From Bradyrhizobium iriomotense (GTDB lineage Bacteria; Pseudomonadota; Alphaproteobacteria; Rhizobiales; Xanthobacteraceae), in assembly GCF_030160715.1 (NCBI RefSeq), contig NZ_BSOW01000036.1:1-64000 (forward strand): a stretch of DNA of 64,000 nt, read 5' to 3'. The notes beneath the pieces were generated by a model. That model saw nothing but the letters and a program-made list of their open reading frames with translations. It did no database searches and was not told where the DNA came from. The translations under genes and the position numbers were made by a program. This document shows, piece after piece, positions 43,040 through 51,970 of the stretch (position 1 is the first letter of the stretch; each line of letters begins with the position of its first letter).

Positions 43040-43558
43040 TCATGTCATGCTGCCCGGCATGAAGCAGCGGATCGTGACACCCATGTAGCCGTAGATCGGC
43101 CATACCATGGTGCGCCCGACCCGGTTCGGTTCCGAAATCACGGCCTCTTCCGGGACATCGACCCACACCAGCTCCTGCTGCTGGCCGTTGATCATGAAGC
43201 CATAGCGCGGCACGCGGACACGGTAGTGCCCGTCCTTGCTTTCCCAATCGGAATCCGAGATCGCCGACCCGTCGGCATCGGAGCAACACGGCCCCTTGCC
43301 GCTGCGCAAGCCGTCAAACCACGCCTTCAATTCGGCATTGGTGTTGACGAATTGGCCGCGGTCGCGTGCGTGCCCGAAGGGGACCGCAAGCACCACCAGG
43401 AGTATGGCACAACCGAGTTTCGCCGCGCGTCTCCAGCGCGTCGAACGGCCGATCTGCCCATGACTTGTCTTACAAAGGCTTGCTTCACAACTGACATTGT
43501 CTACACGCGCACTGCATAGACGCGGCTCATCGCCGCCGGAATTGATCCAGTTGGTCAC
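43040..43558 (-). CDS. Exported hypothetical protein
   Basis: Up to 172 residues from GTG 43558. A signal-like stretch (AKLGCAILLVVLAVPFGHA) lies at about 46-64, so the true start may be further downstream. The mature part has a compact Cys-containing domain: GKGPCCSDADGSAISDSDW, RVRVPRYGF, WVDVPEEAVISEPNRVGR and VWPIYGYMGVTIRCFMPGS. The pair of Cys in GPCCSD and the later Cys could form a disulphide. It looks conserved in style but I cannot name a family. Confidence 0.6.
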   Translation of the reverse strand: MTNWINSGGDEPRLCSARVDNVSCEASLCKTSHGQIGRSTRWRRAAKLGCAILLVVLAVPFGHARDRGQFVNTNAELKAWFDGLRSGKGPCCSDADGSAISDSDWESKDGHYRVRVPRYGFMINGQQQELVWVDVPEEAVISEPNRVGRTMVWPIYGYMGVTIRCFMPGSMT

Positions 43559-43805
43559 GTTCGTCTTGCTCCAGCACCCCGCGGCCGGTGCAACTAGGGT
43601 TTATGCATTTCGCGGGCCAACTTGATTCGCTTCACAGGGCCTCGCTGCATTATGAGGCCGTCATACCCTTGTCATGCGCAAGCCAGGACAACTACGGCTC
43701 GCCGCGCGGCCAGCGGGTGAACTGCCGCGTTGCACGAGCGATGGCGCTTTGGCATAAACACAACATCGGCGTGCTGAGGGCGAAGGCAGCCGGCCACGGG
43801 ACGTC

Positions 43806-44156
43806 ATGAAGAACGGTCTTTATTCGATCCACGTGACGCTGCTCGATGGACGCGTCGGCAAAGGCAGCGGCGTGATCCTGTTTCGCGACGGCCAGATTCT
43901 CGGCGGCGATGCCTACCTCTTTTACACTGGCAGCTACACGGTGAAGGACAACGCCTTCAAGGGCGAGGTGCTGGTGCAGCGGCACACTTCCCCACGCGGC
44001 GACGACAATCCCCTGTTCGGCGGTCCGGCACCCGTCGGCGTCGGCGTCAGCGGCACCTTCACCGATACGCGCGCGGAGATGACGGGAACCGCGCTCGTCG
44101 GCAAGGCGAGCCAGATCTTTGGCGCCACCCTGCGCAAGCTCGCAGACATTGATTAG
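43806..44156 (+). CDS. GrlR-family regulatory-like protein
   Basis: A 116-residue beta-barrel protein like GrlR, the negative regulator of the enteropathogen LEE type III secretion system: MKNGLYSIHVTLLDGRVGKG, GVILFRDGQILGGDAYLFYT-type repeats, and FTDTRAEMTGTALVG. Rhizobia carry many stand-alone relatives not linked to secretion genes, and none is near here. The role is therefore open. It is followed by a REP copy and a convergent kinase gene. Confidence 0.72.
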   Translation: MKNGLYSIHVTLLDGRVGKGSGVILFRDGQILGGDAYLFYTGSYTVKDNAFKGEVLVQRHTSPRGDDNPLFGGPAPVGVGVSGTFTDTRAEMTGTALVGKASQIFGATLRKLADID

Positions 44157-44157
44157 A

Positions 44158-44284
44158 GCATGATCCGGAAAAGTGCGAAGCGGTTTTCCCTCGCGACAAA
44201 CGCGGAACGCGTTTGCGCGGAGATCATGCTCAAACAACAAGCTAAAGCGCGATGACGATTCATCCCAATCTCATCGTGCTTTAG
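44158..44284. repeat. REP-like element, long copy
   Basis: Same family as 40564-40664. This copy includes the internal palindrome CAAACGCG-GAA-CGCGTTTG, absent from the other. It lies between the convergent GrlR-like and kinase genes and could fold as a bidirectional mRNA end. Confidence 0.8.
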
Positions 44285-44291
44285 ATGCGCG

Positions 44292-47000
44292 CTATTCCGC
44301 GGCCTGTTCCAGCGGCGCAACGCGCGGCAGGATCATCTGGATGCGTGTGCCGCCGCCGGGCTCGGAGTCGAGATCGAGCCGCCCGCCCAGCCGGTTGGTG
44401 ACGATGCTGTAGACGATGTGCAGGCCAAGCCCGGTGCCGCCCTGGTCGCGCCGCGTCGTGAAGAACGGATCGAAGGCGCGGCGGCGGACGTCGAGCGACA
44501 TGCCACAGCCGTTGTCGGAGAAGATGATCTCGACATTGTCCTTGCCGGATTCGCGCACCTGGATATCGATCAGCCCGGGCCGCCCGTCCGGGAAGGCGTG
44601 CGCGACGGAGTTGAGGAACAGGTTGGTCAGCACCTGCCCGTACGGGCCGGGATAGCTGTTCATGATCAGGTTGGGCTGACACTCGACGTTGAGCGTCAGG
44701 TTGTGCTTGCGCAGGCCGGGCCGCAAGCTCAGCACCACCTGCTCGGTGAGATCGGCGAGATCAAAGGTGCGCTGGTCCGAATAGTTGCGGTCGGCCGCGA
44801 CCTGCTTGAACGACTGGATCAGCTCGGCCGCACGATTGAGATTGGCGACGAGCTGAGAAGATGCATCGCGGCTGGTGTTGAGGTAGTCGTTGAGCTTCGA
44901 GCGGCGCAGCTCGCCGCGCTCGACATCGGCCGAGAACACCGCCGTCTTGCGCTCCAGCGCGGACGCCACCGTCAGGCTGATGCCGACGGGATTGTTGACC
45001 TCGTGCGCGACGCCGGCAACCAGCCGCCCGAGCGCCGCCAGCTTCTCCGCCTCGATCAGCGAGGCCTGGGTCTCGCGCAGATTGCGCAGCGCAGTTTCGG
45101 CGGCCTCCTTCGCTTTGCGCATCTCCTGTTCGCCGCGCTTGCGCTCGCCGATGTCGAGCGCCACGGTGACGATCCGCTCGATCTCGCCATCGGCATCGAG
45201 CAGCGGTAGCTTGTTGACCAGCCACTGCCGCATGTTGCCGGAGGCGTCCTGGTACTCCTCCTCGTAGAATCCGAGACCCTTGCGGAACTTCAGCACCCGC
45301 TTGTCGTTCTCGTCGGTCTTGGCCGCGCCATAGCGCGACATCAGGTCGGCCGTGGTGCGACCAAGCGCGTCACCGGGCTCGATGTCGAAGATGCCGGCCA
45401 TATAGCGGTTCATCAGCACGTAGCGGAGGTCGCGGTCCTTCACGTTGATGACGGCCGGCACGGTGTCGATGACCTGCTGCAACAGCCGCCGGCCTTCGGC
45501 GATGGCGTCTTCCGCGCGCTTCTGGTCGGTGATGTCGCGCAGCGTGCCTTCGTAGCGGATGATCTTGCCGTCTTCACCCCGCACCCCGGTTGCGCTGTCG
45601 GAGAGCCACAGGATATCGCCGCTGCGCTGGCGCACCTGGTACTCGAACTCGCGCACGATGCCGTCTCGCTCCATCAGCCGCTGATACTCCGCGCGCGCCT
45701 CGGGATGGACGTAGATGGTATGGGCGATGTCGTTGATGCTGTCGATGAGGTGTTGCGGGCTGTCATAGCCCATCATCCGCGCCAGCGCCGGATTGGCGTT
45801 GAGGAGATCGCCGGCCGGCGTGGTGACGTAAATGCCGTCGACCGAGCCCTCGAACAGCTTGCGATAGCTTTCTTCCGCGAGGCGCTGCTCGGTGAGCGCG
45901 CGGACCGCCGCTTCGCGCGCGGTGTCGGCCTCCTCGAGGGCGCGGCGGAACACCTCCGCTGCGCGCGCGATGTCGCCGATCTCGTTGTCGAGATCGGCGG
46001 ACGGGATGGACGTGTTCTTCTCGCCCGCCGCAAGAGCGCGAATGGATCGCGCAATCTGGGCCAGCGGACGCACCGTCCGTCGCACCACGAACCCGGCAGC
46101 GATGATGCCGATCAGCACGCCCATGGTGCCGAGCACGATGCTCTGCCACCTCGCTTCCGCCAGCGTCCGGGCGAAATCGCGCGACAGCACATGCCCGCGC
46201 CGCGCGCTGACCTCGCGCAGCAGCTCGGTGACGCGCCCGATCAGGCGTCCCTCGGTGCCCAGCACCTCGCGATCGATATCGGCGATCTGACGCTCACGGA
46301 CCGCGACCGCGATGATGGCTTCGGCATAATCGTCGACCGCCGATTTCAGCCTGGCATCGGCGATGGTCAGCGTCCGCATGCTCTGCGCCGCCTGCTCGGC
46401 AGCGGACGGATTGCGCGCGAGCAGCCCCAGCGCGATATGGCTCTGGGCTTCGGACAGGCGCGAGGCGAGTTCCCGGTCCGCGGTTGCGGCGACGGCGGCG
46501 TCGAACTGGTCGCGCAGCGGCGGCAGGCCGGCCAGCAGCTGGGCGCGACGGTCAATTATGGTCGAGATCCGGTCGAGGCCACTGCGATAGGTCGCAAGCC
46601 GCTCGGTGACCCCGTCGATCATGTCCTGCTGCTCGGGCGCAAGCTCGATGCGGGTCTTCTTCAGGATGTCGCTCAGCGTCGAGGCGGCTTCGCCAACCTG
46701 CTTGAACTGGATGCCGGCGCCGGGATCGGTGACGAAGTCGCGCGCGGTGAGCCGCAAGTCGTTCATGCGACGGTCGATATCCTCGGCGAGGTCGCCCACG
46801 CTTTGCAGGCGCTGCAGCTCGGCGAAGGTCGAACCGATGTGGCGGATCGCGATCACGCTCGCAGTCGAGGTGACGATGATCACGGCCAGCACCAGGATGA
46901 AGCTGCCGAACGTCAGTTGACCGATAGAAAGCGAAAACGCTCGCTTCGGGTGCGAATTCGGCGTCAGTTCGGCAGGCATTTGGTCAGGACCGGACTCCAT
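44292..47000 (-). CDS. PAS-domain sensor histidine kinase
   Basis: A 902-residue membrane histidine kinase. Order: first membrane helix about 27-52, a helical periplasmic sensor region to about 286, second helix about 287-306, HAMP about 307-360, two PAS domains (about 378-500 and 510-630), a dimerisation/phosphoacceptor region with His near 668 (AGVAHEVNNPVG) and an ATPase domain with N box LTNLFLNSVAHAF, G1 FSDNGCGMS and G2 GGTGLGLHIVYS. ATG 47000 is chosen; a GTG 27 bp upstream is possible. No receiver domain or response-regulator gene adjoins it, so it is an orphan kinase. The signal may be small ligands or redox state via PAS, which is unproven. Confidence 0.92.
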   Translation of the reverse strand: MESGPDQMPAELTPNSHPKRAFSLSIGQLTFGSFILVLAVIIVTSTASVIAIRHIGSTFAELQRLQSVGDLAEDIDRRMNDLRLTARDFVTDPGAGIQFKQVGEAASTLSDILKKTRIELAPEQQDMIDGVTERLATYRSGLDRISTIIDRRAQLLAGLPPLRDQFDAAVAATADRELASRLSEAQSHIALGLLARNPSAAEQAAQSMRTLTIADARLKSAVDDYAEAIIAVAVRERQIADIDREVLGTEGRLIGRVTELLREVSARRGHVLSRDFARTLAEARWQSIVLGTMGVLIGIIAAGFVVRRTVRPLAQIARSIRALAAGEKNTSIPSADLDNEIGDIARAAEVFRRALEEADTAREAAVRALTEQRLAEESYRKLFEGSVDGIYVTTPAGDLLNANPALARMMGYDSPQHLIDSINDIAHTIYVHPEARAEYQRLMERDGIVREFEYQVRQRSGDILWLSDSATGVRGEDGKIIRYEGTLRDITDQKRAEDAIAEGRRLLQQVIDTVPAVINVKDRDLRYVLMNRYMAGIFDIEPGDALGRTTADLMSRYGAAKTDENDKRVLKFRKGLGFYEEEYQDASGNMRQWLVNKLPLLDADGEIERIVTVALDIGERKRGEQEMRKAKEAAETALRNLRETQASLIEAEKLAALGRLVAGVAHEVNNPVGISLTVASALERKTAVFSADVERGELRRSKLNDYLNTSRDASSQLVANLNRAAELIQSFKQVAADRNYSDQRTFDLADLTEQVVLSLRPGLRKHNLTLNVECQPNLIMNSYPGPYGQVLTNLFLNSVAHAFPDGRPGLIDIQVRESGKDNVEIIFSDNGCGMSLDVRRRAFDPFFTTRRDQGGTGLGLHIVYSIVTNRLGGRLDLDSEPGGGTRIQMILPRVAPLEQAAE

Positions 47001-47071
47001 ACGGCCCCAATATACGACGTATTCCACCCCCGGGGGAACATGCCTCGACCGGCCGGGCGGCCTGGTCTTTA

Positions 47072-47986
47072 CTATACTTTAGCCATCCGCGCGGCGCTTC
47101 CCGGGATGGTCATGGCGGCGACGCCGATGACGACCGAGACGAGCCCGATCCATGCCGTCCGGCTCAGGCTCTCGCCGAGGAACGCCACGCTGATAGCGAC
47201 GCCGATCGGCACGCGCAGATAGGCCTGTGCGGTGGTGCCGACCGAGCCGAGGGTCTGGATCAGGCGGAAATAGATCACGAAGGCCGCCGCGGTCGAGAAC
47301 ACGGCGAGCGCCAGCAGTGCCAGGACGGAACTGGCCGAGGGCGACAGCGTCCAGGGCTGCTCGATGGCAAGCGAGGCCGGGATCAGGACCGCGGCGCCCG
47401 CGAGCAGCGAGCCCGCTGCGGGCGCCATCGGATCGAGCCCCCTGAAGCCGCGGCTGAAGATCGCCGCGCAGGCATAGCAGAGCGTCGCCGCGACGATCGC
47501 AGCTTCGGCGGCGAGGCCGCGGCCGATGTCATGGAATGCATCGGCGCCGACAATCAGGCAGATCCCGGCCATGCCGGCGATGACGCCGAGCAGTTTTCGC
47601 GCCGTGGTGGCTTCGTGCCGGGTCACCAGGGCCGTGAACAGGAAGGTGAAGATCGGTGCGGCCGAGTTAAGGATGGTGGCGAGCGCCGCATCGACATATC
47701 GCTCGCCCCAGGCGATCAGGGTCCAGGGGACCACGCTGTTGAGGCAGGCCTGAAACGCGAAGCGGCGCCAGGTCGCAAGATCAGCCGGCATGGCGATGCC
47801 GCGCAGGCGCATCACCATCAACAGCAGCGTGCCCGCGATCGCCGTGCGCGCCGCGATCAGCGTGATCGGCGCAATGGTGGCGACGCCGAGCTTGATGAAG
47901 GTGTAGGAGCCGCCCCAGAGCGTCGCAAGCAGGAGCAGCAATGCGAGCTCGAAGGTGATCGACGATTCCCGATGTGAGCCGTCCAT
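47072..47986 (-). CDS. EamA-family DMT transporter
   Basis: A 304-residue membrane protein with ten predicted helices formed by two EamA repeats (LLATLWGGSYTFIKLGV near the N-terminus; YACAAIFSRGFRGLDPM at the start of the second). Drug/metabolite transporters of this family usually export amino acids, metabolites or toxic compounds. It is monocistronic, and no neighbour reveals the substrate. Confidence 0.9.
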   Translation of the reverse strand: MDGSHRESSITFELALLLLLATLWGGSYTFIKLGVATIAPITLIAARTAIAGTLLLMVMRLRGIAMPADLATWRRFAFQACLNSVVPWTLIAWGERYVDAALATILNSAAPIFTFLFTALVTRHEATTARKLLGVIAGMAGICLIVGADAFHDIGRGLAAEAAIVAATLCYACAAIFSRGFRGLDPMAPAAGSLLAGAAVLIPASLAIEQPWTLSPSASSVLALLALAVFSTAAAFVIYFRLIQTLGSVGTTAQAYLRVPIGVAISVAFLGESLSRTAWIGLVSVVIGVAAMTIPGSAARMAKV

Positions 47987-48068
47987 GGCGCGCGTTCCGT
48001 CTCGCTATGAGCAAGACGCAACCTACCGCGCACGCAGCCGATAATACTTCGCTCCGTATCGAAGTGTG

Positions 48069-48869
48069 TCAGCCGAGGGCGCCGACCTCGAACACCTCGC
48101 CGTCATAGCCGGCCTCGCGGGGGATGCGGAGCTGGCGACCCGTTTCAGTCTTGCTCATCACCGGCATCACCGTGACGATGGACATGCCGCGGGCATGGTC
48201 GAGAGCGGACGTCACGGTCGGCTGCTTGGCAAGCCGGATCAGGTTGCGCGTGGTCGGAAACGGCAGCTTGAAGCGGCCGCTTTCACCACCCGCCACGGCT
48301 TCGCGCGGGGAGATCCAGATCGAGTCCGTCGACTCCCTTCCGTCATGGGCGCCGAGTTGGTCGGGCGGCGCCGCGGCGAGGAAGAACCAGGTGTCGAAGC
48401 GCTTCGGCATGCCCTCCGGCGTGATCCAGTGTGCATAGGGTACCAGCGCGTTGAGCGCGAGCTGGAGGCCGTTGTCGGAGAGGATGCTGAGGAAGCTGAT
48501 CTTGTGCTCGTTGAGCGCGATGCGATGGGCATCCGCGATCGCGCCGGCACGTTTGGCGTCGACCGGCGCGGAAGAGCCCTTCTCGCGCGCCAGCAAGATG
48601 CCGCTCTCCTCGAACGTCTCGCGGATCGCCGCGATCCTGAAGCCGAGATCGGATTCGGAGAGCCCCTCGCCGCCCGCGTAAAGCGCAGGCCGCGCGATGA
48701 TTTCCTTGTCGCCGGCATCGACGCTGCCCCCGGGAAACACCAGCGCGCCCGAGTTGAACTCGATCTGATGGTGACGCACCATCATGAAGACCTCGATCTC
48801 CTTCGCTGCTGCGCTGTCGCGCAGCAGGAGGATGGTCGAAGCGGGACGCGTGGCGGCGATCTCGGCCAT
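48069..48869 (-). CDS. NUDIX-family hydrolase
   Basis: A 266-residue NUDIX protein. FPGGSVDAGDKE (45-56) and the catalytic AAIRETFEESGILL (80-93, REtfEExG) are the NUDIX box, but about 22 residues (IIARPALYAGGEGLSESDLG) separate the two halves. This is the RPP/NUDT19-like layout of acyl-CoA-type NUDIX hydrolases. ATG 48869 is used; the frame is open much further but overlaps the lyase gene. The nearby acyl-CoA genes fit a CoA-ester substrate, though this is inference. Confidence 0.85.
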   Translation of the reverse strand: MAEIAATRPASTILLLRDSAAAKEIEVFMMVRHHQIEFNSGALVFPGGSVDAGDKEIIARPALYAGGEGLSESDLGFRIAAIRETFEESGILLAREKGSSAPVDAKRAGAIADAHRIALNEHKISFLSILSDNGLQLALNALVPYAHWITPEGMPKRFDTWFFLAAAPPDQLGAHDGRESTDSIWISPREAVAGGESGRFKLPFPTTRNLIRLAKQPTVTSALDHARGMSIVTVMPVMSKTETGRQLRIPREAGYDGEVFEVGALG

Positions 48870-48873
48870 CGCG

Positions 48874-49827
48874 TTAACCCGCCGCGCTCGATTGCGGCTG
48901 GAGATTGGCGCGCTTGTCGACGCGGGCCACGCGCGACAGCAGATACTCGACCTCGGCCTTCGCTGCCGGCGTGATGGTCGCGCCGGGCTTGCGCTGCGCG
49001 CTGGAGGCGATGATGCCACGCTTCTGGAGCACGTATTTGCGCACCGTGAGGCCGACGCCGGGCTGCTGCTCGTAGCGCATGAGAGGCAGATGGGCATCGA
49101 ACAGATCGTGCGCGGCATCGCGCTTGCCGTCCTTCGACAGGCGAACGACATCGATCAACAGCTCGGGGAAGGCATAGCCGGTCATCGCGCCGTCGGCGCC
49201 GCGCTCCATTTCGAAGTCGAGGAACATGCCGCCATTGCCGCAGAGGATCGAGAGCGGGCGCAGCGAGCCGTCCTTCTGGAAATTGCGCAGGGTCGAGATC
49301 TTTTCGAGTCCCGGCCAGTCCTCGTGCTTGAGCATCACACAGTTCGGATTGTCCATGACGATCTTGCGGATCACCGCGGGCGTGAACACCACGGAGAGCG
49401 TGAGCGGATAATCCTGAAGCACCCACGGCACGTCGGGGCCGATCGCTTCGGCCGCCTGCTTGAAATAGCCGATGATTTGATCATCGGTGCGCAAGCTTGG
49501 CGGCGGCGCGATCATCACGCCGGCGGCGCCTGCGTCCATCGAGGCACGCGCCAGCGAACGCATCGTGGCAAAACCCGGCGCGGAGACGCCGACGATCACC
49601 TGCATTGTCTTCGCGCGCTTGACGAAGCGGACCGCCACCTGCTCGGCTTCCGCGGCATCGAGCTTCGGCGCCTCGCCGAGGATGCCGAGTACCGTCACGC
49701 CCTCGCAGCCGACCTCCGCGTAGAAATCGGTCAGGCGGTCGATCGAGCGCTCGTCGATCCGGCCGTCATCATGGAACGGCGTCGGCGCGATCGCGAAGGT
49801 GCCCTTGGCTTCGGCGGTGAGTTTCAT
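48874..49827 (-). CDS. Dihydrodipicolinate synthase (DapA)-family lyase
   Basis: A 317-residue class I aldolase-type (beta/alpha)8 protein. The Schiff-base lysine is K167 (CVMLKHED) and the partner tyrosine Y140 (LQDYPL). The usual carboxylate-binding GTTGE loop is replaced by GILGEAP, so it is unlikely to be a true DapA. Relatives in catabolic operons cleave or dehydrate 2-keto sugar acids or aldol products. It starts upstream of the NUDIX gene with a 4-bp gap. Confidence 0.87.
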   Translation of the reverse strand: MKLTAEAKGTFAIAPTPFHDDGRIDERSIDRLTDFYAEVGCEGVTVLGILGEAPKLDAAEAEQVAVRFVKRAKTMQVIVGVSAPGFATMRSLARASMDAGAAGVMIAPPPSLRTDDQIIGYFKQAAEAIGPDVPWVLQDYPLTLSVVFTPAVIRKIVMDNPNCVMLKHEDWPGLEKISTLRNFQKDGSLRPLSILCGNGGMFLDFEMERGADGAMTGYAFPELLIDVVRLSKDGKRDAAHDLFDAHLPLMRYEQQPGVGLTVRKYVLQKRGIIASSAQRKPGATITPAAKAEVEYLLSRVARVDKRANLQPQSSAAG

Positions 49828-49849
49828 TCGTCCTTTATCCTCTCATCAG

Positions 49850-49910
49850 TCATTCCGGGGCGGTCCGCAGGACCGAACCCGGAGTCTCGAGGTTCCAGGT
49901 TCATGCTTGG
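49850..49910. repeat. REP-like palindromic element
   Basis: Contains CGGTCC-GCA-GGACCG inside ccgggg...cccgg, a pattern of the 'tcattccggggc...aacccgg' type found at gene ends in this group. It lies between the lyase gene and the SDR gene. Confidence 0.5.
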
Positions 49911-49936
49911 CATGCCCTGGAACGACTCTCCAAAAA

Positions 49937-50815
49937 TCAAAACCGCCGCGCCGACTTCCTGATCTCCTCCTCGGAGAAGAAGATCTCCTTGGCATGATCT
50001 GCGATGTCCTCGGCCTTCCAGCCCGTGTGCGGCGGTTTCCAGCCTTCCATCTCCATCATCCGCATTTCGCGCACGCCGCGGGGCCCGGACACGCCCAGCA
50101 CCTTGCCGGTCTGGTCGCCCGACAAATCGCTGACCATGTATAGCACGGCCGGCGCGATGCCGTCCGGCCCGAGCGCCGCACCTGGGTTCTCCTTATAGCG
50201 GGGCAGGTCTGCGGTCATGCGGGTCAGCGCGCCCGGCGCCAGCGTCCAGATCCGGATGTTGTATTTGCGGCCCTCGATCGCCAGCACGTTGGACAGGCCC
50301 CAGATGCCGCCCTTGGCCGCGCCGTAATTGGTCTGGCCGAAATTTCCGATCAGGCCCGAGGTCGAGGAGGTGTTGACGATGACGCCGCCGCCATTTTCCC
50401 GCATCCAGCGAAACACCGGCAAGGTACAACAGAAGGTGCCCTTCAGATGCACCTTGATGACCTGGTCCCAATCGGCTTCCGCGGCCTTGGCAAAAGTCTG
50501 GTCGCGCAAAATGCCGGCATTGTTGACGAGAATGTCGGCGCGGCCAAAGTGCTTGATGGCGTCGTCGAACACGGACTGGCCGCCTTCCATGGTGGAGATG
50601 TCGGCACCGTTGGCGACCGCGCGGCCGCCTTCGGCCTTGATCGCGTCGACCACCTGCTCGGCCATCGACTTGTCAGCGCCTGAGCCATCGCGAGGGCCAC
50701 CGAGGTCGTTGACGACGACCGCCGCCCCTTCCCGCGCGAACAGTTTTGCGTAGGCCTCACCGAGCCCGCCGCCCGCGCCGGTGATCAGCGCAACCTTGCC
50801 GTCGAGTAGTCCCAT
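49937..50815 (-). CDS. SDR-family dehydrogenase, peroxisomal MFE-2 type
   Basis: A 292-residue SDR with cofactor motif TGAGGGLG at 12-19, NNAG at 98-101, and catalytic S150/S151, Y164 and K168. The extra insertion NDLGGPRDGSGADKSMAEQV after the second beta strand and GRADILVNNAGILRDQTF are typical of the 3-hydroxyacyl-CoA dehydrogenase part of peroxisomal multifunctional enzyme 2. Together with the MaoC-like gene just upstream, it supplies the two activities that eukaryotes carry in one protein. It probably oxidises 3-hydroxyacyl-CoA in a beta-oxidation-type route. Confidence 0.9.
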   Translation of the reverse strand: MGLLDGKVALITGAGGGLGEAYAKLFAREGAAVVVNDLGGPRDGSGADKSMAEQVVDAIKAEGGRAVANGADISTMEGGQSVFDDAIKHFGRADILVNNAGILRDQTFAKAAEADWDQVIKVHLKGTFCCTLPVFRWMRENGGGVIVNTSSTSGLIGNFGQTNYGAAKGGIWGLSNVLAIEGRKYNIRIWTLAPGALTRMTADLPRYKENPGAALGPDGIAPAVLYMVSDLSGDQTGKVLGVSGPRGVREMRMMEMEGWKPPHTGWKAEDIADHAKEIFFSEEEIRKSARRF

Positions 50816-50846
50816 GATGGCTTCTCCCTGTTCTCGTTTTTCTCGG

Positions 50847-50905
50847 GTCCCGGCTCAGAGGCGCATTTCTTACGTGCTGCGCCGCGTCCGGGGCACGAGA
50901 CCTTC
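50847..50905. repeat. REP-like palindromic element
   Basis: Segment gggtcccggctcagag...gcgtccggggcacgaga, related in sequence to 53637-53786. It fills the gap between the SDR gene and the MaoC gene. Imperfect stem visible between the cccgg and ccggg ends. Confidence 0.5.
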
Positions 50906-51766
50906 CTAACCCAGCACCGTCTTGCCGTTCTTGATCACGGTGACGCCGCGCGATTTCACCTTCGCCTCGAACGAGATCACGTTGCCGTCCTTCCAGAGCT
51001 CCATGGTTACGGTCTCGCCGGGATAGACGGGCGATGAGAACCGCGCGATGTGCTGGCGGAAGGCGCTTGGATCGTAGTCGGCATAGGTCTGGAGCACGCC
51101 GCGGCAGGTGATGCCGTAGGTGCACATGCCGTGCAGGATCGGTCGCGGAAAGCCGGCTTTCTTGGCGAACTCGGGATCACTGTGCAGAGGGTTGCGGTCG
51201 CCGCAGAGGCGATAGACCAGCGCCTGGTCGGGACGCGTGGAGATGTCGATCGTCCTGTCGGGCTCGCGCGACGGAATCTTGTGGGGATCGGGCTGCGTCA
51301 GGTTCGGCCCGCCGAAGCCGCCGTCGCCGCGGGCAAAGCGCGAGGCGACGAGGGTAGCGAGCTTCTCGCCCTTCTCGTTCTTGAGAACCGTCTGGTGGCT
51401 GATCACGACGCCCTTGTCCTTGCCCTTGTCGTAGACCTCGAGCACCGAGGAGTCGGCGGTGATGTGAGCCGCGGCCGGCAATGGCTGGTGGAAAGTGATG
51501 TCGCGCTCTCCGTCGACCACCATGACGCGATTCAGATTCATCTCGCCCGGCCCCGAACCCCAGGCCGCGACGGAGGCGAACGTCGGCACCACCTTGAGCG
51601 GCCGCGGCGTCAGCGTGCCCTCGTTGACGAAGGCGAGTTCCTTCTCGTCCATGGGATCGCCGCCGAGCCCGATGCCATAGGCATAGAGCATCACCTCGCG
51701 ATCGCTGTAGGCGTATTTCTGCCCGAGGTTTTTCAGGCCTTTGAGTTCTTCATATCTGGCCGACAT
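50906..51766 (-). CDS. MaoC-family enoyl-CoA hydratase (hydratase 2 type)
   Basis: A 286-residue double-hotdog enoyl-CoA hydratase of the peroxisomal hydratase 2 type. The catalytic motif is D190-x-N192-xx-H195 in LCGDRNPLHSDPEFA, followed by GFPRPILHGMCTYG. The N-terminal half (YAYGIGLGGDPMDEKEL) is the substrate-shaping first hotdog. ATG 51766 is used since GGAGG is upstream; longer starts fall in repeat sequence. It forms (R)-3-hydroxyacyl-CoA from trans-2-enoyl-CoA, the substrate of the adjacent SDR. Confidence 0.92.
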   Translation of the reverse strand: MSARYEELKGLKNLGQKYAYSDREVMLYAYGIGLGGDPMDEKELAFVNEGTLTPRPLKVVPTFASVAAWGSGPGEMNLNRVMVVDGERDITFHQPLPAAAHITADSSVLEVYDKGKDKGVVISHQTVLKNEKGEKLATLVASRFARGDGGFGGPNLTQPDPHKIPSREPDRTIDISTRPDQALVYRLCGDRNPLHSDPEFAKKAGFPRPILHGMCTYGITCRGVLQTYADYDPSAFRQHIARFSSPVYPGETVTMELWKDGNVISFEAKVKSRGVTVIKNGKTVLG

Positions 51767-51816
51767 TATCGCATTCCTCCAGAGATCCTTTCCGCGAGCG
51801 ACGTCGCCAGTTGTTG

Positions 51817-51963
51817 TGCCCTCTCCCCTTGTGGGAGAGGGCTGCGCTCTCGTCGCAACAAACTCATTGGGGTGAGGGGTTCGCTCCGCAGCGAAAGTCT
51901 CTCCATGGAGAGAACCCCTCATCCGGCGCTTCGCGCCACCTTCTCCCACGAGGGGAGAAGGAA
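51817..51963. repeat. Repeat with long inverted arms
   Basis: Two similar hairpin halves: ccctctccccttgtgggaga-ggg and, further on, cccctcatccggcgc...ccttctcccacgaggggagaagg. The element fills the gap between the MaoC and DUF35 genes. Such units are widely dispersed in Bradyrhizobium-type genomes. Confidence 0.75.
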
Positions 51964-51970
51964 CAAAGAC

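Noticed and set aside
51817..51963. Repeat as a CRISPR or tandem array
   Set aside because: It is a single inverted-repeat unit, without regularly spaced direct repeats.
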